NCBI GenBank assembly: GCA_936432065.2
Contig: OW386289.2
Location: 13,501,077 to 13,565,076, forward strand
Direction of reading: 5' to 3'
DNA from: Rutpela maculata
Lineage: Eukaryota; Arthropoda; Insecta; Coleoptera; Cerambycidae
DNA: 64,000 nt
This document shows positions 47,775 to 59,394 of this stretch, piece after piece. The position numbers were made by a program, and so were the translations under genes. Within the stretch, counting starts at the first letter, position 1. Each line of letters opens with the position of its first letter. A model generated the notes under the pieces. That model was not told where the DNA came from. It saw only the letters and a program-made list of their open reading frames with translations, and did not search any database.

Positions 47775-48512
47775 GAAGTGTACGAAAGATACGGATCTAC
47801 CGATATGATTTTTTAGGCCGATACCGATATTTGCATGGCCGATTATCGATATCGGCCGATTACACAGGCCCACAAAAAAAAAGTTATTTGAATACACTTT
47901 CTTTAGTATTCTTTCCCGCTGATTACGAATCTGAAGTCAGAATGGGGGGTTAATGTGCATATTACAGAAAAAAACCGAAAAACTGTCAAAAAATGCGTTT
48001 TTTATGGATTTTTGGGTGGTAAAATATGCATGTGGCCTGTTCGGCTAGCCTGCATGTATTTTTCTTACGTTTTTTTGCCCCACTGACCTCGAATCTATTA
48101 TTAGAACCCAGGGCTAATTGTCAAAATGTTGAGGAAAATGAAAAAAACCGTAAAAAATCGCGTCTCACGGATACTATGTTTTTTTATGGATATCACATTT
48201 TTTTTCATGAATACATAGAGTGTTACGCTGGCCTGCGTACACTTGTTTTGAGTAATTTTTCCCGCTGATCACAAATGTTGAGTCAAATTTGAAGGTCAGT
48301 GATGAAAATACTGAGAAATATCAAAAAAACTATCAGAAACCGGTTTTTTTCATGGATGTCGCGTTTTTTCATGAACGCATAGCGTGTTCCAATGGTCTGT
48401 ATATACCTTTATCGAGTAATATTTCCGCTGATCACGAATCTGGAGTCAAATTTGGGGGGTCAGTAATGAAAACACTGAGAAAAATCAAAAAACCGTCAAA
48501 AATTGGTATTTT

Positions 48513-49627
48513 TCAGGATACCCAATCATTGTGCGTGATATATAGTTTTTCAATTTTATATGGGTTTTCGTTTTCGAACGCGCTTATATTCAAACGATCT
48601 GTTTCGTTCCTTTTGGTTTCACTTCTCTTTGTTAGCATCCAGCAGTAATCTGCTAACATGTTGATATCCCATTTACCCTGAAATCGACGTTCAAAGTCTT
48701 TTAAATCTTGCTGGAATCTTTCTCCTTGCTCTTCGCTGAAGTCGCCGTTATTTTCTGGAAACTCATCCAGGTGTGAATCGAGAAAGTGTAATTTCAAACT
48801 CATCATACAACCTAACTTTTCATAATTCTTTATCATTTTTGATACAATGTTTCTGTAGTCTGGATCTTTGGTATTACCGAGAAATTTTGTGAACACGTCT
48901 TTAAAACTTAACCATGCCGCCTTTTCTACTTCATTCATAGAATCAACGAATTCTTGATCCCTGAATAAAGTTGAAATCTCAGGCCCAACGAAGATACCTT
49001 CCTTCAATTTAGCATCAGATTTGTGACTCATCAAATGACTCAAATATTTAATGCATTGACCATATTTGTTAAGAGCTTTCGCAAATTGTTTCATTAGCCC
49101 AAGCTTAATGTGCAAGAGAGGAATGAGAATTTTAGAACTGCTGACAAGCGGTTCATTTATAATATTCTTGAATCCAGGGACGAAAGACGTTCTGGATTCC
49201 CACACCTTCTTATTGTAATGATTTAATCTGTCCCTGCTATCGAACATGCACAAATAAAAAAGATATTTTGTGAAAGTTGCTTGCTGCCCAAGTATCATGG
49301 AAAAAATGTTAAAATCTCTACAAATAAGCCATTTATGATCTTCGTAATTTAATTTTTTTAAGAGCATTTCCAAGTTCTCATATTCTTCTTTCAATACAGT
49401 CGAATGTGCTAATGGTAATGGAGCAAATTTATTTGTATTATGAAGGAGAATCGCCTTCAGACTTCGCTTTGAAGAGTCAATGTGTAACCTCCAGTCTTCA
49501 GGTTTATAAAGGCCAGGCTTCAATTCGTCAAGTCCTTTAACATTCGTGCAGTATAGTAATTCAGAGTCTTTTTTGTAATATTTACGGAAACTTGCTTCTC
49601 GATTTCGATAAAATGTAACATTTGTGG
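48513..49627 (-). pseudogene. Palindrome left-arm gene: 'DWRLxIDSSKRSLK' repeat-associated protein
   Basis: An open frame from about 49627 down contains NVTFYRNREASFRKYY, KPEDWRLHIDSSKRSLKAIL, LAHSTVLKEEYENL, LGQQATFTKYLFYLCMFDSR, ILIPLLHIKLGLMKQFAKAL, GIFVGPEI, SMNEVEKAAWLSF, FLGNTKDPDYRNIV, MSLKLHFLDSHLDEFPENNG, EEQGERFQQDL and KWDINMLADYCWML. I recognise these as a widespread arthropod family of unnamed, probably transposon-borne proteins; conserved D, H and E residues could be a DDE/RNase H-like site (inference). The N-terminal part is absent because the arm ends at 49627, and codons above that point come from spacer. The right arm suggests the true end is LQREVKPKETKRRR...; here a shift near 48650 changes the last 35 codons. 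Confidence 0.75.
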
Positions 49628-50808
49628 AGAGTCTTTGGGAAGTGAAGAGGAATATGTTCCTGTTGGCAGAGAGCGGGCTCCACGAAAATTTGATCAAAAT
49701 AGTCTGAACGATTTAATTAGAAAATGTCATCTTACAGAAGATGTGGCTGAATTTCTAGCTTCAGATTTGAAGAGAAGGAATATGCTGAAAATGTTATATT
49801 TTATCGAAATTGAGAAATATTACAAAAAAACTCTTAATTACTATACTGCACGGATGTTAAAGGACTTGTAGACGAATTGAAGCCTGGCCTTTATAAACCT
49901 GAAGACTGGAGGTTGAACATTGACTCTTCAAAGCGACGTCTGAAGGCGGTTCTCCTTCATAATACAAATAAATTTGCTCCATTACCATTAGCACATTCGA
50001 CTGTATTGAAAGAAGAATATGAGAACTTCGAAATGATCTTAAAAAAATTAAATTATGAAGATCATAAATGGCTTATTTGTGGAGATTTCAAAATTTTTTC
50101 CATGATACTTGGGCAGCAAGCTGGTTTCACAAAATATCCTTGTTATTTGTGCATGTTCGATAGCAGGGACAGATTAAATCATTACAAAAAGAAGATGAAC
50201 CGCTTGTCAGCACTTCTAAAATTCTCATTCCTCCCTTGCACATTAAGCTTGGGCTAATGAAACAATTTGCGAAAGTTCTTAACAAAGATGGTCAATGCTT
50301 TAAATATTTGAGTCATTCGATGAGTCACAAATCTGATGTTAAATTGAAGGAAGGTATCTTCGTTGGGCCTGAGATTCGAACTTTAATTAGGGACCAAGAA
50401 TTCGTTGATTCTATGAATGAATTAGAAAAGGCGGCAAAGTTTTAAAGAGTGTCCACAAAATGTCTCGGTAATACCAAAGATTCAGACTACAGAAACATTG
50501 TATCAAAAATGATAAAGGATTACGAAAAGTTAGGTTGTATGATGAGTTTGAAATTGCACTTTCTCGATTCACGCCTGGATGAGTTTCCAGAAAATAACGG
50601 CGACTTCAGCGAAGAGCAAGGAGAAAGATTCCATAAAGATTTAAAAAACTTTGAACGTTGATTTCAAGGTAAATGGGATGTCAACATGTTAGCAGATTAC
50701 TGTTGGATGCTACAAAGAGAAGTGAAACCAAAAGAAACGAAACGACGAAGAAACCCCTTATACAGATCGTTTGAAGATAAGCGCGTTCTAAAACGAAAAC
50801 CCGTATAA
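49628..50808 (+). pseudogene. Palindrome right-arm gene copy, with N-terminal segment, broken
   Basis: The spacer gives the N-terminal part missing from the left arm: GSEEEYVPVGRERAPRKFDQ, LNDLIRKCHLTEDVAEFLAS, DLKRRNML. After shifts near 49790 and 49870 come KPEDWRLNIDSSKRRLKAVL, LLHNTNKFAPLPLAHS and LGQQAGFTKYPCYLCMFDSR. About 50 bp (the VWESRTSFVPGFK part of the left copy) is deleted near 50195. Then HIKLGLMKQFAKVLNKDGQC, LGNTKDSDYRNIV, EEQGERFHKDLKNFE and, after a stop at 50659, ADYCWMLQREVKPKETKRRR and a stop at 50806-50808. More damaged than the left copy. No start codon of its own is seen. Confidence 0.72.
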
Positions 50809-51887
50809 AATTGAAATACTATATATCACGCACAATGATTGGGTATTCCGAACAAAACAGATTTTTGACAGTTTTTTAATTTTTTCTCAGTGGTTTCATC
50901 ACTGACTCTAAAATTTTACTCCAGATTCGTGATCAGCGGAAATATTACTCGATAAAGGTATATACGGACCATTGGAATACGCTATGCGTTCATGAAAAAA
51001 CGCGACATCCATGAAAAAAACAGGTTTTTGACAGTTTTTTATATTTCTCAGTATTTTCATCACTGACCTTCAAATTTGACTCAACATTTGTGATCAGCGG
51101 GAAAAATTATTCAAAACAAGTGTACGCAGGCCATCGTAACACGCTATGTATTCATGAAAAAAACGTGATATCCATAGAAAAACATAGTATTAGTGAGACG
51201 CGATTTTTTACGGGTTTCTATATTTTCCTCAACATTTTGACAATTAGCCCTGGGTTCTAACAATAGATTCAAGGTCAGTGGGGCAAAAAACATAAGAAAA
51301 ATACATGCAGCCTAGCCGAACAGGCCACATGCATATTTTACCACCCAAAAATCCATAAAAAACGCATTTTTTGACAGGTTTTCGGGTTTTTCTCTGTAAT
51401 ATGCGCATTAACCTCCCATTCTGACTTCAGATTCGTAATCAGCGGAAAAAATACTAAAGAAAAGTATATTCAGAGGTCCAGTTCAAATAAATTCTTTTTT
51501 TTGTGGGCCTGTGTTATCGGCCTCAGATTACCCCATTTCTTATTTCTAAAATCTGAAAATTTGCTATAAAAAATTAAAGTATATTTTGCCCAATATTATT
51601 TTTGGTTTTTATCCTGCCTTGATAGAAGTATAACAGAGCGGACTTTTAATCATCTATTTCTAAAAAGTAATTCTTCCAATATGTTGTGGACAGCTATTCC
51701 TGGATGAAACCCTGAAATGAGGACGATATGATACCTATCTTGTTTAATAATAAAGAGGTAATTTCTTTGGGCAAATGGCGAGTTTTATTTGTGAAACAGG
51801 TAGTTTGTCGAATTTTTATGACGTTAGCCTCATAGCTAATAGAAGACGACTTTAGAAGACAAAAAAATTATATAAATTTCTATAACC

Positions 51888-53164
51888 ACTGATATTTGGA
51901 CCTGCACACATAATAACAACTCATTTGTATTGTCTTGCAAACATTTTCCAGGTACGCATTCAGGTTTAACTATTGCCCAGAATATGAATAGTTTAATGCA
52001 AGAATGGAAATTAAAGTGCAATTAAATCCTCCTAGTTTTTGCCGACAATGCTTCCAATATGATAAAAGGTATCGAAGAAGCTAATAAACTAACAAACACA
52101 TCAACCTTGTTTTATACATACATTACAATTAGTGATACATGATTCAATTGAAAGTCAACAATCCATAATAGATTTACTGGGGAAAGCGAGAAGAAAATTC
52201 TGAAGCAACTTAATATGCCAGAAAAAAACTTTAGTTCAAGATCTAGCAACACGATGGAACTCAAGTTATTACATGTTAGGATGCTTGGTCGACCAAAAAA
52301 GGCTTTAAATTTGTTCATGGTTGATGAAGATTCTACAGTTAATAAAAAGACCCTGACATTTTACCAAAGGGAACTAGCAAAAAACTTACTAAACCTTTAA
52401 ACCTATTAAACCCTTTGAAGAGATTACTAAACTTGCCAGTAAGTTGAATACATCCATGGAATAATACCGCTGACTAAAACTCTGTCAAATTATTTAAGTA
52501 AAGTTGATGTATGTACATTTTTATGGAATCCAAACAATGAAAGATGAGCTAAAAATGAATTTAAATAGGCGATTTAAGGAATCCTTTACTTATAATTTTC
52601 TCGTTTTTGCAACATCATTAAATCCTAGATTGCTTTGTGGCAAAATACTTGTAAATAAATAGAACTAGAGATTATGAGGAACAATGGATATGCATATTAT
52701 AATTCAGAGATTGTCGGTGTTGGTAGTTTGGATGACACTGATGATTTTCCATTGGCAAAAATTGATAGACAATTTTCAAACAACGATAACGTCTTTAACC
52801 AGAGTAATAATAATGATGTTGCTCATGACACGTTTTGGCGCACTTAGAAAACGTTTACGGGTATGCAAAGAAAGATTTATTAACTAATACTGAAAATGAA
52901 ATATAAATATACATAGAACTACCTCCGACTTCTAGAACTGAAGATCCTTTAGCTTGGTGGGCCAACAAGAAAAAATTGTTTCCCTTCCTGTGTCAATTAG
53001 TCGTAATGTAATTAGCACCTCCACCAAGTAGTGTTTACAGCGAACAATTATTTTCTACAGCTGGTAATGTTTATGAATCTGCAAGAAGCCAATTAAATCC
53101 ATATCGAGAAGAAATTCTAATTTTATTACATCATGATTTACCTAAACTTAACTTTAAATATTAA
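51888..53164 (+). pseudogene. hAT transposase fossil (ZBED-like), many stops
   Basis: Pieces in order: TDIWTCTHNNNSF, FPGTHSGLTIAQNMNSL, FADNASNMIKGIEEA, LNMPEKNFSSRSSNTM, KKALNLFMVDEDSTVN, ELAKNL, KLNTS, TLSNYLSKVDVCTFLW-like text, PLAKIDRQFSNNDN and the C-terminal dimerisation domain SRTEDPLAWWANKKKLFPFL, LAPPPSSVYSEQLFSTAGNV, YESARSQLNPYREEILILLH. The catalytic segment is in several frames. The N-terminal BED finger is not visible between 51517 and 51880. The last domain is the best preserved. Confidence 0.85.
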
Positions 53165-53579
53165 ATAATTTAATAAATATTAATATTATTATTTTGACTT
53201 GTTTTTAACTTTAAAAATTAAAAAAGAAAAGCATTTTTTGACGGACACCGATATCGCCCCGATATTACAATTCAATATCGGCCTCTACCGATAATCAGCC
53301 ACAATGCCGATAACCGATATACCGATATCAATATCGGTAAAGGTCAATTCCAAATAGTACATAAAAAATTCTGCCTGCCTGCCTGTCTATCAGTAGGTCT
53401 GCCTGTTTGTAATTTTTTTGTGCACACGATTATTCTGGAACAGAGATAGGTATTAGTCGACTAAATTTCTAGTCATGATTAAAATTGACCGACTAAATTA
53501 GTCATGACTAATTTATTCATAAACCATCAATCATAAATTAATCTCAGTCTCCGAATCAAAAGCGGCGTTAGTCGAATAC

Positions 53580-54055
53580 CGATAATCTCCTAATCGTTGC
53601 AGAAGAAGAGCAACACATTCTCAACTTCCTATAAAACATGTAACCGCATCTAGACATATCTGGGCTGAAAATAAACTTCAAGAAAAGTCTAATAATGGAG
53701 CGACATCCGTCAACAAAAGAGAGTCGAGTCAACGGAGAAGAACACAAAATAGGCGACTACCTACTCACTAAGAACAACGAACGAACTGAAATATCTAGGA
53801 ACATGTCTGACGAACCAACTGAAAAAGAAGAGAAACCGTAAAGGATAAAATTAAAAACGGCATACATAGTCACAAGGGTAATTATATCGTTCATCGAGAA
53901 AAACAAATTATCATAGGCTCTGACCAAACGGCTATAAATAGCCATCATTCTGCCAATGATGACATATGGAGTTAAAAACGCGGCAACAACAAAATCCAAC
54001 AGAGGAAATTTGAGAAGAGCTAAAAGAGACATCATCCAACTACTCGCTGTAATGG
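53580..54055 (+). pseudogene. LINE reverse transcriptase fragment (RTE/BovB-like)
   Basis: Plus-strand pieces: AEEEQHILNFL, GLKINFKKSLIM, then in another frame ELKYLGTCLTNQLKKKRN and AIILPMMTYGVKNAATTKSN. They match the order '...ADD...GLKINxxKTK..., EYxYLG..., ILPxxTYG' of RTE-type LINEs. Heavily decayed. No tail seen. Confidence 0.6.
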
Positions 54056-54582
54056 TTCACTTTTTAGTTAGGGGTAGTCCATCCGTCAGTAGTTTTAGGT
54101 GGAATTAACTCGGGAAGTTTTGATATTTGATATAATTCTAGAGATAGATGTCTAGTACTAAGATTCACATTTTACACAAAGCAAGCACTACCGCTCGCGC
54201 CGCCATATTGGCAAAACGGTTTATTTCAAATATTCCGCTCCCGTACGTTCTGCAGTCAAAATACCTATAGCCAAAATTAAAGAGTAAGAAATTCTCTATA
54301 AAATATGTTATATGTATTTTTTCTAAAACCAACGGTTTAGGTACAGCAGTCGAATGAAGTTGAAAATGTTCGTTTAGTTTCGTCTAAAGGCGTTTTTTGT
54401 GACCGATTTTTCGAAATTTATGCGTTTTAGAATGGCAGAGAGCTATTTCATCTTGGGTCAGTGGCGTAGCTTTCATTTTTTATGAACATTCAATTATAAA
54501 AAAAATAACAATAAGTTGGATAAAAGCAAGAGTCACATAATTCGTTTTAATATATGTTTAACTGAAAAAATGCAGTATGTAC

Positions 54583-54830
54583 TCCACACCACCCTGGAGG
54601 TAAAGTACACGGCGCTTTTTTTTATGTGGTATCCCCTAGAGGCCTCTTCCACAACAGCATATTTTTACACCCATTTTCGTTTAGATAGGCCTAATGGGCC
54701 TACTTCGTTATTATTACGGGTACTTTCAACGGTATTTGTAGTTGTTTCTGTTTCAGAATCAACGTTCCTCTAATTCACCGGATTCACCAATTTCGTCATT
54801 TGATATAATGGTGTCAAGGTGTAAATCGTG
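54583..54830 (-). other. Acidic peptide tail and conserved 3' motif (copy 3 of 3)
   Basis: The minus strand reads ISNDEIGESGELEE, then (shifted) VDSETETTTNTVESTRNNNE and LGLSKRKWV-stop. GAGGCCTCTAGGGGATACC and ACATAAAAAAAAGCGCCGTG, CTTTACCTCCAGGGTGGTG follow. The motif matches 4109-4150 and 30532-30583. Confidence 0.5.
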
Positions 54831-56011
54831 CAATTGTTTGATCTAGGCCAACACTTTAGTTTTTCTAGTTATTTGAGATAATATTTTAGATATTTTAATT
54901 CGTTTTTGTTGTCGGTGTTTTGAGATTGTTTAGTGTATTTTGCCGTTTGTACATTTAATAATTATTTAGTGAAAAGCAACTTTTTGCCCATACCCTGGAT
55001 GTCTCATGCTCTGGTTTTGTTTCTGTTTATTTTTGTAATATATTTGTTATAGTGTAAATTCGCTTTTATTACCCCGTACCAATTTTTAATTTTCAGAATT
55101 AATTATTGCAAATAAGACAAAGTTAAAGTGAAATCCGTCACAGCATATTAATATCTTCTATAGAATTTGAGTAAAGTAATTAATGATTTGATCTGTGAAC
55201 TAAAATACTTTTGTATATAATTAAATAATGCTAGGTCTTGCCATGGGGGTAAAATCTTCGTATTGCATCGCAAAACAAGACGAAAACAGCGACATAAAAC
55301 ATCAACACTACTAGGAGCGTTTCATAAAGCCATTAAGGGTTGTGAGCGTGCACAGATGAATTGTAAAATTCTTCCTCACATATTTCGTCTCCCAACCCTC
55401 TTCTAATAAACCCAAAGAAGTTTATTATTGCCCTCCCAGTCCGCCCTTGTTAATTACGTCATGTCGCCCAAGAATCCCATGTCTACTTATTATAACCGTA
55501 CTTAATTTTTGTGACATTTATGTAATACTTTCTCCTATTTTTTTTGCAATTTCAGTGTCCTGAGAAAGTTTAAGACTTAAACGTTAAGCCCCTAAATCAA
55601 CGCTGCGGGCCGGTCCTCCTTGGCCAGTATCTATTATTATTACTATTATTACTGGTGAAAACAATCGACGCCTCAGGGTGATATTCTCTGTTATTGTATT
55701 ATATACATGCATGCTTTTGTAAGCATGATATTTCTGTACAACTTCGTTACAGAAAAAAAAAACGATATGTTGAAGAGTAGACAAGAAGACAGGATGCAGT
55801 GGGCCCACGTAAATTCCACGGTGGGTGTTTGTGATTTAAACAAATCGGATTGAAGAGGTGTGGGCCTCCACCTGACCGCATCTTTATGTTCAGATCAACG
55901 GCCTACCGCCCGCCGCCGTTGTTGCGACTTCTACCGTTTACCTACACTGAAAAAAATATTGTTCGTAATAATAATGAATGCCAATTTATTGACAAAAGTT
56001 TATTAATATAA
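54831..56011. other. No gene seen
   Basis: A (TTATTAC) run at about 55633-55652 and scattered short frames. 55850-55940 is slightly GC-richer (CGGCCTACCGCCCGCCGCCG). Nothing recognisable. Confidence 0.4.
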
Positions 56012-58630
56012 TAGTACAGTTGAATTGATTTTTTTCGGCGACAATATTCCACCTGAAATTTTATTGTTGATTCCTATGTATTATGACCTCATGATTAAAA
56101 AAAAATATTTGTGCCCAAAAATTCCTTGTGCGTCAAAAGTTATATGCACCTTTTGACGCGCTCTCATGGATTTTCAACTTATCTGCTTAATATATCTTGT
56201 ACTAGTAACCGGATAAGAATTTTATAAATACTGGCTTATTTGAAATAAAATTCTTAAAATGTATTGGTCAATCCGTCATCTTGGAAAAAAAATACAAAAC
56301 ATCAAATTAAAATTGAATATATTTTCTATAAGAAGGAGAAATTTCACCAAAGTTGGCGAAAATAAAACTCATTTATGGTCAAATATAATGCACCAATCCC
56401 GTACACAGTATGTCAAACAGAACGGTCAAAGATGACGGACGAAATAAAATTTTTAATTTTTCGTCAATTATCAAGGAGGCATTGTATGTCACTTTTTTTT
56501 CGATTGTAAGTATTTTATGTACTTTTATGGGATAGAGTTCATTATTCTTTAATTGTCAAAAAAGTGCGTTTTTTTTTTATTTAAAAAAAAGTGCGTTTTT
56601 TTTTATTTAAAAAAAAGTGCATTTTTGCAATTTTCAAAAATGAATTTTCTTTGACCTCAATTTTTTCAGTCAATTTTCATCGAAACAAAGTGAAAAATGT
56701 TATATTAGTTTCATTACCCTCATATACCATAATTTCACCGCATTCCTCATCGTTAGCCGATTCATCAAAGGTAGAAGAAGCATTGGCATTCAGTTTTCTA
56801 CAGCTACATTGATTATTTTCTCAACCTTTCTTACATTTACAAGAAATATCACTTAATAAATTTTTAGGAAAATCATTACTTTTACTCTTAACATCAGGCA
56901 TTAAGCCGTTCTCAGTTTTAAGTCACCCGAATTGTAACGAATCTTTCTCAGATTTAACCACTTTGGACTTGGAAATAAACTCTTAAACAGTGTTTTTCTA
57001 TTACCTCTTCAGTAGGTGGAATTGCAGACAATTCTATTTCCATCATAATGTTTGTCAATTATTTTATTAATCTTAGATTTGTAAAAATAGATTTTTTATG
57101 ATGATTCCATGCGAGTTGTCATTATAACCAAAAGATCAATATCTTCACCAACTGTTATAACTTTATTGTCTTCGGTTTTCAAATCAATAGCAGTTTTAAC
57201 GATTGTAGTATCGGCGTCTTCTCTGCATATTTTAACGTTAAAGTCATTAAATATTAACTCTTTGCGCAATAATTTTATAAAGCTATCCTTATTTTTACTA
57301 TTAGTTAGAAATTTCTTTTCACTAATCGATGATTTCATAAAGTCTTTCTGTTCATCGGCATACACATAAAAAATAATACTACTCTAGTCTTGACTGACTG
57401 TTGATCATATATTCATATATAATTATTATTACTACCATGCGTATGCTTAATAAATTTTCTTTTCAAATTAATGAAGTTTCATTTTGTATTAAATTTTTGA
57501 AGTTATATGAGACTTTCTGTAGTATATTTCATTTTGTTTCGATGAAAATTAGGTGAAAAAAGGAGGGGCAAAGAAAATACATTTTTGAAAATTGTAAAAA
57601 TGCACTTTTTTTAATATTATAAAAAAAAGTGACGTACAATGCCTCCTTGATAATGGGCTCATTTAATAAATTTCATTTAGTAGTTGTTACTTCTTGTGGA
57701 TAAAGTATTACTTAAAATTAGACGATATTGAAAATTTCAGATGAATCCGATATATGGTTTTCGAAATATACGACTTTTAAAGAGCACGGTGTGACCAACA
57801 TCGTGACGTCAGAGAATAGTATTTATTATAAATCGGTGAAAATAGTTGATAAACTGAAATTCTTCACAAACACGCATAAGTTTCAAAACACACTGCTTGA
57901 GTTAGCGATTTGTAATCTTGTGAAACTACAATAACGCGCTGCAGCTAGCTGCTTCGGCTAGCGGGTTCCTATCAAGTGACGTCACGGTCGATACCGACCG
58001 CGGTGGCGGTCCATTTTTATGATTTTTTTTAGACTATTTATAGGTCTCACAAAATTCTAGTTTTTTGCACAGGGTCTTAAAATGATAAGATCTTTCCGAT
58101 AATCAAATTAAAAAAAGGTGCTAAATGAGCCCATTGACGAAGAATTAAATATTTTATTTCGTCCGCCATCTTTGACCGTTTTATTTGACATACGATATCC
58201 GGGATTGGTGCATTATATTTGACCACAAATGAGTTTTGTTTTTGCCAACTTTGGTGAAATTACTCCTTCTTATAGAAAAGACATTCAATTGTGATTTTTT
58301 AGGCTATTCTTGCTGTTTATTTTTTTTTCAAGATGGCGGATTGACCAATACATATCGGATAGGTCTATATTTTTTAAGAATTTTACTTCAAATAAGCCAG
58401 TATTTTTAAAATCCCCATCCGATTACTAGTACAAGATATATTAAGCAGATAAATTGAAAATCCGTGAGAGCGCGTCAAAAAGCGCATATAACTTTTGACG
58501 CACACGGAATTTTTGGACACAAATATTTTTTTCGTAATCAGGAGGTTATAATACGTAAGAATCAACAACAAATTTCGGGTGGAATGTTGTCGCCAAAAAA
58601 AAAATAAATTAAATCAAATTGACTGTACTA
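56012..58630. mobile_element. Element II: 2.6-kb long-TIR element with a CXC-type gene
   Basis: Ends TAGTACAGTTGAATTGATTT and ...AATTGACTGTACTA, with TAA on both outer sides (56009-56011, 58631-58633). The arms, about 540 bp each, match inverted: TTTTGACGCGCTCTCA (about 56152) against TGAGAGCGCGTCAAAAAGC (about 58464), GGAGAAATTTCACCAAAGTT against AACTTTGGTGAAAT, and TTTGACCGTT. A minus-strand gene remnant lies between. GATTCCTATGTATTATGACC (56070) is the subterminal motif shared with other elements here. An inner inverted pair (about 56550-56700 / 57530-57640) also flanks the gene. Confidence 0.8.
56700..57365 (-). pseudogene. Element II gene: PIN/FEN-like motif protein with CXC end, broken
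   Basis: The minus-strand frame 57365-57096 reads KKFLTNSKNKDSFIKLLRKE, REDADTTIVKTAIDL and VITVGEDIDLLVIMT. Lower down, in other frames, come CNSTY/IPPTEEVIEKHCLRVYFQV-type text at about 57020-56960 and CKCKKG...NNQCSCRKLNANAS near 56840-56790, then an acidic end (DESANDEECGEIMVYEGNET). The order A-D-x-T-I-V, G-E-D-x-D-L-L, P-P-T-E-E...H...R-V-Y and CXC is the same as in element I. The D-x-D motifs resemble FEN1/XPG-type PIN nuclease sites (inference). It is a 3' half only, with stops and deletions (the GCDT block is not seen). Confidence 0.7.
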
Positions 58631-58969
58631 TAATTAGACCGGCAGTTGGTGACAGATTTTTGGTTGTGATTTTACTCAATATGTCTTTCGAATATAAAGC
58701 GTATATTTTTATGACGACAAGGCATGAATCAGAGAGTCATCCTGGGTTCTTCATATGGAAAAGTGAATTTTCATTTGTTCGCAAACTGTGCGTTTTGGAA
58801 TGATTTTAGTCAGACTGTCATGCATTTCAAAATGAAGTGCAAAGTAAAAAATTCTTCGGAAAATCATCGACATACCGTTAGCATGGGCCAGGATCCGGAG
58901 AAGCACTGTTCATGTACGTAATATTCAATAATGTTTTCTTCTTCTTCTTCTTCTTCTTCTTCTTCGATA
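58631..58969. other. No gene seen; CTT microsatellite at the end
   Basis: Short frames of unknown nature. (CTT)n at 58937-58965 borders the SINE. Confidence 0.4.

Positions 58970-59394
<425 letters not shown>

Larger units (their letters stand above)
47863..51513. mobile_element. 3.65-kb palindromic element, CACAGG ends, TTA duplication
   Basis: Ends are CACAGGCCCACAAAAAAAAA and ...TTTTTTGTGGGCCTGTG, flanked by TTA at 47860-47862 and 51514-51516. The left arm (to about 49627) and right arm (from about 49783) are inverted copies of about 1.75 kb, about 90% alike by eye, around a 155-bp spacer. Each arm has four diverged subterminal units of 150-180 bp (CCGCTGATTACGAATCTGA at about 47927, related at 48081, 48258, 48428) and then a gene. 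Only one pair of termini is present, so it looks like one transposition unit formed by inverted duplication. Confidence 0.85.
47775..53345 (+). mobile_element. hAT-type element, decayed, carrying a nested palindromic element
   Basis: Both ends carry clusters of CCGATATC/GATATCGG words (47790-47860: ACCGATATG, GCCGATACCGATATT, CGATATCGGCCGATT; 53245-53340: ACACCGATATCG, AATATCGGCC, CCGATAACCGATATACCG). Such subterminal repeats are usual for hAT transposase binding. Coding similarity to ZBED/hAT transposase runs 51888-53164. Exact TIRs and the 8-bp duplication could not be defined. Positions 47863-51513 are a later insertion. Confidence 0.7.
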
